Shown piece by piece: positions 58,489 through 64,000 of a stretch of 64,000 nucleotides of DNA. The position numbers and the translations under genes are program-made. A model generated the notes under the pieces. The model was not told where the DNA came from. It did no database searches and saw nothing but the letters and a program-made list of their open reading frames with translations. Positions within the stretch are counted from its first letter, which is position 1. Each line of letters begins with the position of its first letter. Source of the DNA: Paenibacillus sp. FSL R5-0341 (lineage in GTDB: Bacteria > Bacillota > Bacilli > Paenibacillales > Paenibacillaceae); the NCBI RefSeq assembly GCF_037975235.1, contig NZ_CP150241.1, positions 1,488,001 to 1,552,000 of the forward strand, written 5' to 3'.

Positions 58489-58517
58489 ATTATATTGGTT
58501 GCAATTAAATATTGCAA
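58489..58517 (-). promoter_or_regulatory. Peroxidase promoter with overlapping palindrome
   Basis: On the minus strand TTGCAA and TATAAT are 17 bases apart. The inverted repeat TTGCAAT-taaat-ATTGCAA at 58499-58517 covers the -35 and part of the spacer. Its shape resembles MarR/OhrR operators (inference). Confidence 0.65.
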
Positions 58518-58830
58518 AACTAATGTGGTGTTAAAAGAATCAAAACAGGCAACTTGTGCAGAATACGTGAATGAATTGCGAAGTGATTTTCGTCAGCGTG
58601 AGAATTAGATAGCCTTGAAGAGATGGATAGAGTATAACCTTATTGTAAGCGTTATTATGGATGAGTATTGGCAGAAATCTGCCGATTCGGTGATCTGTGC
58701 GGACTTTACAGCGTCATGGCGCGGGTGTATGATTCATAACGTAATTTCAATTTAAACTAAATTGTACTTGAAAAACGAAACAAACGATAATATCGCTCGA
58801 TCTTACTTTAAGATATACGAACGATGTTTT

Positions 58831-58998
58831 AATCGCTGAGTTTCCATTCATTCATGAGTGGGAAACGGGGGAACCAACGGAATGCGCTGTCCAGGACAGT
58901 AGGCATTCATGGGGTGAATTTTCCGGTGACAGCCGGAAATAGGGCGACTCTCGCGCCCGAATCCGTCAGCTAACCTCGTAAGCGTTAAAGGGAGAGGC
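58831..58998 (+). ncRNA. c-di-AMP riboswitch (ydaO/yuaA type)
   Basis: The conserved blocks appear in the right order: GGGGGAACCAA near 58875, GGGGTGAAT near 58912, AGGGCGACTC near 58947, CCCGAATCCGTCAGCTAACC near 58958 and GTAAGCG with GAGAGG at the end. The 5' CGCT can pair with AAGCG to close P1. High c-di-AMP normally turns such genes off. A CATGGCG/CGCCATG hairpin (59018-59035) and a terminator follow. The 380 bp before it hold only the peroxidase promoter. Confidence 0.93.
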
Positions 58999-59043
58999 AA
59001 CAAGCCGTACGCTGGTTCATGGCGTTTTCGCCATGGGTTATTT

Positions 59044-59086
59044 AAGAAGCGTTCGGGAGGCCTTGGTCCCCCACGCTTCTTTTTTG
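59044..59086 (+). terminator. Expression-platform terminator of the riboswitch
   Basis: AAGAAGCG pairs with CGCTTCTT around a GC-rich inner part and is followed by a T run, 28 bases before the start codon. Confidence 0.85.
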
Positions 59087-59114
59087 TTGTCTTTTCACGC
59101 CAAGGGAGGAACGA

Positions 59115-59513
59115 ATGATGGATACTGAGATGATCTTAGTGACTGCTCCAAATGAAGCAGGACGCAAATTTATCAAATTGCTGATGTACAAAAAAATGCC
59201 GTTTGCCGTTCTAACCAACAGTGCAGGGGAAGAGCGGAGACTCCGCAGAATCGGGGTAGAGCATGTCATTCGCATGAATACGGCTGCAGCTCAAAAATGG
59301 TTTTTGCCGCAGGGTAGCGTAGGCAACGTGTTTATTTTCGAGAACAGCCTGAATCTGACCTGTCGTTATTTACAGATCTGCCGTTCATGGACTTCGAAAT
59401 CCCTGTGCGTCATCACGGAGCAGAGTCATCCAAAGGGCATCTATCGCGGGATGGGCGCAGACCGGATTGTATATTCGCTCAATGGGGAAGTCGGCTTTCT
59501 CCTCAATGGTTAA
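59115..59513 (+). CDS. Uncharacterised small Rossmann-like protein under riboswitch control
   Basis: 132 residues, soluble. It opens with a beta-alpha-beta pattern (MILVTAPNEAGRKFIKLLMY, then MPFAVLTNSAGEERRLRRIG, then VEHVIRMNT) that resembles the N-lobe of TrkA/RCK potassium-channel regulators, although the glycine-rich loop is not canonical. A GGGAGGAACGA site precedes a doubled ATG. Control by a c-di-AMP riboswitch suggests a role in potassium, osmotic or wall homeostasis. No known family recognised. Confidence 0.7.
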   Translation: MMDTEMILVTAPNEAGRKFIKLLMYKKMPFAVLTNSAGEERRLRRIGVEHVIRMNTAAAQKWFLPQGSVGNVFIFENSLNLTCRYLQICRSWTSKSLCVITEQSHPKGIYRGMGADRIVYSLNGEVGFLLNG

Positions 59514-59528
59514 TGCCATAGCTTGTGA

Positions 59529-59557
59529 TTGCTCAGGTGTTAGGTGCCTGTTATAAT
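59529..59557 (+). promoter_or_regulatory. Promoter upstream of the HAD hydrolase
   Basis: TTGCTC and TATAAT are 17 bases apart. The predicted leader of about 115 nt holds two hairpins. Confidence 0.68.
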
Positions 59558-59568
59558 TGAATGTATTA

Positions 59569-59605
59569 GAATCAAATTCACTCAAGGTATTATGAAATTG
59601 ATTCA
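59569..59605. repeat. Short inverted repeat sharing 22 bp with the 22985 element
   Basis: GAATCAAATTCA (59569) pairs with TGAAATTGATTC (59593-59604, one mismatch). The 22 bp at 59584-59605 are identical to 23082-23103. It looks like a shortened copy of the same element. Confidence 0.65.
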
Positions 59606-59623
59606 TCGATAAACGGAAATTTG

Positions 59624-59659
59624 AGGAGACTCATGCGTGATGGTGGGTCTTCTTTTTTT
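59624..59659 (+). terminator. Terminator or attenuator before the HAD gene
   Basis: AGGAGACTC and GGGTCTTCT pair (two G-U or A-C positions), followed by seven T. It lies after the 59529 promoter and 23 bases before the start codon, so it may attenuate that gene, or end the upstream transcript. Confidence 0.62.
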
Positions 59660-59681
59660 ATGCTTACAGGGAGGAATTGGC

Positions 59682-60365
59682 ATGCCGGATGTGAGTGGGT
59701 TAAAGTGGTTATTTTTTGATGTTGGAGATACGCTGGTGGATGAATGGGAGCCGGTTGATGATATTATCGGACAGTTCGTCCGTGAAGCTTGTGCTTTAGG
59801 GTATCCAGTAGAAATTGAGGCGGTACGCGAACTGTTCGCGAGCTGTTACCGGAAATACGAGCAATGGCCCATGAGAGTGGCGATTCGCACATTCATTGAA
59901 GACGAGGGCCACCGGAAACAGATTCAGGACAAGCTGAAGTTTCAAAAAGATCTTGAACGTCCTTTTCCTTCAGCGGATTCCGTTCTGCAGCAGTTGTCAC
60001 GGTATTATCGCATTGGCATTATTGCCAATCAGAGTCCTGGAACGGAAGAGAGACTGGAGAGCTACGGCTTGCGGAAGTATGTTGATGTTCTGGCGTGTTC
60101 AGCCGAAGAAGGAGTGTCCAAGCCAGACCCTGAGTTATACGCTGTGGCCTTGAAACAGGCAGGCTGTGAACCAGAGGAAGCTGTCATGGTCGGGGATCGG
60201 ATCGATAACGACATTATTCCTGCCCGGAAGATGGGTATGCACACGATTCGAATCATGCAGGGTTATGGGAGATTCCAACCGGAACTCTCCGATGACGACC
60301 GTGCGGATTGGACCGTTGATTCATTGGATCAGCTCCTGCCGTTACTGATACCAAATCAGAATTAG
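59682..60365 (+). CDS. HAD-family hydrolase
   Basis: 227 residues. The nucleophile is in DVGDTLVD near residue 12; NQSPGT and the GDRIDNDI motif near 176 complete the phosphatase core. Substrate unknown. GGGAGGAATTGGC precedes the ATG. An earlier ATG at 59637 lies inside the hairpin and is unlikely. Confidence 0.87.
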   Translation: MPDVSGLKWLFFDVGDTLVDEWEPVDDIIGQFVREACALGYPVEIEAVRELFASCYRKYEQWPMRVAIRTFIEDEGHRKQIQDKLKFQKDLERPFPSADSVLQQLSRYYRIGIIANQSPGTEERLESYGLRKYVDVLACSAEEGVSKPDPELYAVALKQAGCEPEEAVMVGDRIDNDIIPARKMGMHTIRIMQGYGRFQPELSDDDRADWTVDSLDQLLPLLIPNQN

Positions 60366-60419
60366 ATGATTGCGTTCAAGAGGTTCTACTCTAAATGAAA
60401 ACACGTTGCTGTGCAGCAA

Positions 60420-60472
60420 CAAAAAAGGCTGATCAACTTGGGTATAGCATACCGGAGTGATCAGCCTTTTTG
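60420..60472. terminator. Bidirectional terminator
   Basis: AAAAAGGCTGATCA pairs perfectly with TGATCAGCCTTTTT, with an inner GGTAT/ATACC pair. It separates the HAD gene from convergent mntH. Confidence 0.92.
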
Positions 60473-60495
60473 ACATTTAGTTGATTAGGACGAGA

Positions 60496-61848
60496 TTAGA
60501 ACAACCGGATCGTCTGAATGATCAGATATACATTCAGCACAACGATAACAGCGGCAATGATCCATGAGATGATTTTGAGCCACAATTTGTTGGCGAATGC
60601 ACCCATGCTTTTTTTATCACTTGTGAACATCACCAGGGGAATTACAGCAAAAGGTAATTGAAGAGAAAGCACGACCTGGCTCAAAATGAGTAGTTCTTCT
60701 GTGCCGTGTTCTCCTGCAATGGCTGTGACAATCACCGCCGGGATGATGGCGATCAGACGGGTGACCAGTCTGCGCAGCCAAGCCGGAATTCGAATGTTCA
60801 GGAAACCTTCCATAACTATTTGTCCAGCGAGTGTACCTGTGAGGGTAGAGTTCTGACCTGATGCTAACAGAGCCACACCGAACAGGATACTTGCAACCGT
60901 AGTACCTAATAGAGGGGTCAGCAGATGATAGGCATCAGCGATCTCGGCAACCTGCGTCATACCAGCACTGTGAAATACAGCGGCAGATACAATCAGGATA
61001 GCTGCATTGATGAACAGGGCCAGTGTCAGCGCGATCGTAGAGTCCATGGTGGAGTACCGAATGGCTTCTTTTTTGCCCTGTGGTGTCTGTTCAATCTGAC
61101 GGGTCTGCACAATGGAAGAATGCAGGTACAGATTATGCGGCATTACGGTTGCTCCAATAATACCAATAGCGATATAGAGCATAGCCGGATTTTGCAGAAT
61201 CTCGACATTCGGTACAAAACCGTGCAGAACACCGCCCATATCCGGTTTCGCCAGGAACAGGTCAATCCCGAAGCATAGGGCAATGGTTGCCATCAGCACA
61301 ATGACGAGTGTCTCCAAAGCGCGGAAGCCTTTGTTTTGCAGGACGAGTATCAGGAGTACATCGACTGCGGTGATGATCACGCCGTATAACATGGGGATGT
61401 TAAATAACAGCTTTAACGCGATGGCAGAACCTATAACCTCAGCCAAATCAGTGGCTGCAATGGCAAGCTCACACAGAATCCATAACATCATGACGACCGG
61501 CATGCTGAATCGTTCGCGACAGGCTTGAGCCAGATCCCGTCCAGTGACGATGCCGAGCTTGCCAGCCAGCGACTGAAGGACAACGGCCATCAGATTTGAG
61601 AGCAGAATGACGGACAGCAAGGTATACCCAAACTGCGAGCCGCCTGCAATATCCGTTGCCCAGTTGCCGGGGTCCATGTAGCCTACGGCAACGAGGTATC
61701 CGGGGCCTACAAAGGCGAGGAATTTCTTCCACCATGCAGCATTCTGCGGAACCTTCATGGAGCTATGCGCTTCTCCGAGCGAAGGGGCCATGCCCGCAGT
61801 GGATAATGATTCTTTTGAAGGAGCGTTAAATGGATTTTTTTTACTCAT
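60496..61848 (-). CDS. mntH: Nramp-family manganese transporter MntH
   Basis: 450 residues, 11-12 membrane helices. The metal-binding DPGNWATD in helix 1 and MPHNLYLHS in helix 6 are intact. Proton-driven Mn(II) uptake. AGGTGATTATCGT precedes the ATG. No clear MntR site was seen in the upstream region. Confidence 0.94.
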   Translation of the reverse strand: MSKKNPFNAPSKESLSTAGMAPSLGEAHSSMKVPQNAAWWKKFLAFVGPGYLVAVGYMDPGNWATDIAGGSQFGYTLLSVILLSNLMAVVLQSLAGKLGIVTGRDLAQACRERFSMPVVMMLWILCELAIAATDLAEVIGSAIALKLLFNIPMLYGVIITAVDVLLILVLQNKGFRALETLVIVLMATIALCFGIDLFLAKPDMGGVLHGFVPNVEILQNPAMLYIAIGIIGATVMPHNLYLHSSIVQTRQIEQTPQGKKEAIRYSTMDSTIALTLALFINAAILIVSAAVFHSAGMTQVAEIADAYHLLTPLLGTTVASILFGVALLASGQNSTLTGTLAGQIVMEGFLNIRIPAWLRRLVTRLIAIIPAVIVTAIAGEHGTEELLILSQVVLSLQLPFAVIPLVMFTSDKKSMGAFANKLWLKIISWIIAAVIVVLNVYLIIQTIRLF

Positions 61849-61927
61849 ACGATAATCACCTGACTTTGAAATATTGATGCGGAATGAACCGCTTATGATA
61901 TATCTAAATTTTTATGTTTATTGTTAC

Positions 61928-61955
61928 ATTGTACTCCTTCAAATGTTTTTGTCTA
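61928..61955 (-). promoter_or_regulatory. Candidate mntH promoter
   Basis: On the minus strand TAGACA and TACAAT are 16 bases apart. The rest of the 330-bp gap to ohr shows a weak plus-strand TTACAG-18-TATATT at 61989-62018 and nothing else. Confidence 0.5.
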
Positions 61956-62176
61956 GCGCAACTTTTATGTATCAGCACAAAATTTCGATTACAGCTTGAA
62001 GATGCCCCTTCGTATATTACCCAACCTTAGAGAAAATACAGCCATGAAGTTGAAATGCATGAAAATAATAAAGATGTAAAAGCTGATAAAGATCCAAAAT
62101 GCGTTTCAAAATGAGCCAGAAGTTTAAATTGAAAGGAAGGCAGTTAAAAATTATATTGATGAGGGAGAGATTCTTA

Positions 62177-62596
62177 ATGGAAGCTTTATATACAGCAGTA
62201 GCGACAGTTAAAGGTGGACGTACAGGTTCGGTGACTTCTTCGGATGGCGTGCTCAAGCATGATCTGAAAATGCCCAAAGAGCTTGGTGGTTCCGGTGGTG
62301 AAGGTACCAACCCTGAGCAACTCTTTGCAGCTGGATATGGGGCTTGTTATGAAAGTGCTCTTGCCAATGTAGCACGCAAAGCGGGCGTAAAATTGGAGAA
62401 TGTGGTGGTTACAAGTAACGTATCCATAGGTAAAGACCCTGCGGATGACGGGTTCCAGTTATCTGTTCGTCTGGACGTGAGTATGCCTGGTGTGGATCAC
62501 AGTCAAGCCGAAGATCTCGCCCGCAAGGCACATGATTTCTGTCCCTATTCCAAAGCAACACGCGGTAACATTGATGTTGTATTAAACGTGGTCTAA
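62177..62596 (+). CDS. ohr: Organic hydroperoxide resistance protein Ohr
   Basis: 139 residues. The two redox cysteines are in GYGACYES and FCPYSKATRG. It reduces organic hydroperoxides with lipoyl donors. The ATG at 62177 has GGGAGAG nine bases upstream; the longer frame is not typical. No ohrR gene is adjacent. Confidence 0.94.
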   Translation: MEALYTAVATVKGGRTGSVTSSDGVLKHDLKMPKELGGSGGEGTNPEQLFAAGYGACYESALANVARKAGVKLENVVVTSNVSIGKDPADDGFQLSVRLDVSMPGVDHSQAEDLARKAHDFCPYSKATRGNIDVVLNVV

Positions 62597-62666
62597 GATT
62601 TGACTCCCGGAAAGTAACGGGGAACATATAGAGCAGGGTATTCTGGATACCTGATGTTCAAGTACG

Positions 62667-62697
62667 AAGCCCTGCTGGCAATCGGCAGGGTTTTGTG
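62667..62697 (+). terminator. Terminator of ohr
   Basis: GCCCTGC and GGCAGGG pair around TGGCAATC, followed by TTTTG. Confidence 0.72.
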
Positions 62698-62807
62698 TTG
62701 ATTATAATATATGGACATGATGCAGGAGATTAAATGCCAGATCGCGTACTATTTTACATAATTGCACTCCCACTTCATGCTACATATTCCTTAAAGGGGG
62801 AACCAAG

Positions 62808-63053
62808 ATGAGTATTGAAGAGATGATCGAGCGTCGATTTGTATGTACGAAATGCAGGGGCACGGATTGTAACATTAAGGAAGCTTCCATGTCAGGAGCA
62901 GGCCTGAGCAAGGTGTTCGATACTCAGCATAACCACTACCTGTTTGTGGGCTGTGCTTCCTGCGGGTATGTTGAAATTTTTGATCCGGATGTCTTGAAAG
63001 GGAAAAAACAGGGGCAGGTCGGGACTATTCTGGATATTCTGTTTGGCGGGTAG
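62808..63053 (+). CDS. Small zinc-ribbon protein (COG3478-like)
   Basis: 81 residues with CTKCRG and CASCGY, a four-cysteine zinc ribbon, resembling the predicted nucleic-acid-binding family COG3478. AAAGGGGG precedes the ATG. Function unknown. Confidence 0.78.
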   Translation: MSIEEMIERRFVCTKCRGTDCNIKEASMSGAGLSKVFDTQHNHYLFVGCASCGYVEIFDPDVLKGKKQGQVGTILDILFGG

Positions 63054-63152
63054 ATATGCGCGAGTTGACATTGATCTGAATTTTCTTTAATATAACTTAG
63101 TACTGAGTAGTGTCATTGCATGAACCAAATTTGAATTAAACAGGTGATATCC

Positions 63153-63431
63153 ATGTCTTATAGACCGCGTATTGCAGATTTAGAATTAGCTTATGGTAAC
63201 AAGGAAGACGGATTGTATGAATTCAAAATGAATTTGGTAGACGGTACTAAATGCCGTGTATTCTACTCCCGTTCCCCGGAATGGAAGATGACCAATATCA
63301 GCCGTCTGCAGAAAACCCCTTGTCCAGTATGTCGCAAAGATTTCATTTGCAAATGTATGGACCAGTGGGCAAGTGACCTGCATCAACAGATGATCGATGA
63401 CCAATGGATGGAAAAGGCAGTTACGGAGTAA
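63153..63431 (+). CDS. Hypothetical protein with CxxC...CxC cluster
   Basis: 92 residues. A basic/aromatic N-terminal half is followed by CPVCRKDFICKC, a likely metal site. AGGTGATATCC precedes the ATG; an upstream ATG is weaker. No family recognised. Confidence 0.65.
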   Translation: MSYRPRIADLELAYGNKEDGLYEFKMNLVDGTKCRVFYSRSPEWKMTNISRLQKTPCPVCRKDFICKCMDQWASDLHQQMIDDQWMEKAVTE

Positions 63432-63446
63432 TTGTCGGACAGATAC

Positions 63447-63480
63447 GAGCGTGGGCACAATGCCTGCGCTCTTTTTCTTT
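63447..63480 (+). terminator. Terminator of the 63153 gene
   Basis: GAGCG-GGGCA pairs with TGCCT-CGCTC (T and G bulges) and is followed by a T run. Confidence 0.85.
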
Positions 63481-63588
63481 TTATCTCTATAAGTGAACTA
63501 CCTCTAGAAGAAATAAATTTAGAATTAGTGAACAAGATGGCCCAGATTGGGTAAGTTACTCTAACCGGAACAATAGGAGGCAGCCAAT

Positions 63589-64000
63589 ATGACAGCAAAT
63601 CAAACAGATGTGCATCAGGGACATCCCATCGTACTGGTGGATGGCGTCTGTCACTTCTGCCAGGGCTTAACCAAGTGGATTATTAAGCGTGACCCGGAAG
63701 GAAAATATCATTTTGCTTCGCTCCAATCCGATGTAGCCAAGGAATTGCTGGAGAAAGGCAATTTGTCGACAGATAGTATGGACACCTTTGTTCTGATTGA
63801 AAATGGAAGTTACTATACACGTTCGACCGCCGCGCTGCGATTGGCAAAAGGTCTGAGGTTTCCTTATCCATTGTTATATGTATTCATAATCATACCGAAA
63901 TTTATTCGTAATGCAGTCTATAACTGGGTTGCGCGCAACCGTTATCGTTGGTTTGGCAATGATGAAGCGTGCATGTTGCCTACACCGGAGATCAAAGATC
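63589..64000 (+). CDS. DCC-family (DUF393) thiol oxidoreductase-like protein, cut at the window edge
   Basis: At least 137 residues without a stop in the window. It starts after AGGAGG. VDGVCHFCQG near residue 17 is the DxxCxxC hallmark of the family, and RSTAALRLAKGL and RNRYRWFG are conserved later. Family members are predicted disulfide-handling proteins. Probably only a few residues are missing. Confidence 0.85.
   Translation, partial: MTANQTDVHQGHPIVLVDGVCHFCQGLTKWIIKRDPEGKYHFASLQSDVAKELLEKGNLSTDSMDTFVLIENGSYYTRSTAALRLAKGLRFPYPLLYVFIIIPKFIRNAVYNWVARNRYRWFGNDEACMLPTPEIKD

Noticed and set aside
61849..61927. MntR operator upstream of mntH
   Set aside because: No stretch close enough to the known MntR consensus could be found by eye.

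Overview
The window reads as a chromosomal segment of a low-to-mid GC Gram-positive, spore-forming bacterium, most likely Paenibacillus. This is an inference from three things. Exoproteins are anchored by S-layer-homology (SLH) repeats. There is Bacillus-type synteny (ydcC-like lipoprotein, alr, ndoAI, ndoA, then tex, cmpA and sprT). Regulatory signals are Firmicutes-type: GlnR boxes, a Fur box, a ydaO-type c-di-AMP riboswitch and AGGAGG ribosome binding sites. No prophage, insertion sequence or CRISPR array was seen, so most of the window is core or lineage-specific housekeeping DNA. The accessory signal lies in small repeats, regulatory DNA and a few uncharacterised genes.

Layout. 1-5.7 kb: a giant SLH-anchored nuclease/5'-nucleotidase, a 160-bp inverted-repeat element and an Imm17-like membrane peptide. 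6-10.8 kb: a glycine-betaine transporter operon whose permease is fused to two binding domains, divergent from a GbsR-type regulator with a strong operator palindrome. 11-17 kb: a Fur-box-controlled AraC regulator fused to a binding protein, a secreted DUF5050-like protein, and two Gfo/Idh/MocA oxidoreductases convergent with an RpiR regulator. 17.7-20.6 kb: a translationally coupled HSP90-like chaperone and TPR-like protein. 20.7-29 kb: two class-C-type serine hydrolases (one SLH-anchored), an XRE/membrane-protein pair, and an MFS exporter divergent from an SgrR-like regulator. 29-40 kb: ydcC-like, alr, the ndoAI/ndoA toxin-antitoxin pair, an alpha-galactosidase, tex, a short cmpA, and sprT. 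39.8-44.8 kb: five tRNA genes in two clusters, around an ArsR regulator with a flavin reductase, an MgtC-like protein, and a DeoR plus Cof-type phosphatase operon.

45-57.4 kb is a nitrogen island. The urease operon ureABCFGD lacks ureE and instead carries a histidine-rich UreG. It is divergent from the urea transporter operon urtABCDE. The shared intergenic region holds two exact GlnR/TnrA boxes, one per promoter. A second, solitary ureF paralogue lies 6 kb away and has further exact GlnR boxes upstream. Together these import urea under nitrogen limitation and hydrolyse it with a nickel urease.

57.7-64 kb: a second tRNA-Leu(GAG), a glutathione peroxidase with a palindromic promoter, a c-di-AMP riboswitch in front of an uncharacterised small Rossmann-like protein, a HAD hydrolase with a hairpin-rich leader, mntH, ohr, two small zinc-ribbon-like proteins and a DCC-family protein cut by the window edge.

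The best candidates for new biology are the orphan GlnR-controlled UreF, the riboswitch-controlled small protein, the HSP90/TPR pair and the dispersed inverted-repeat elements.
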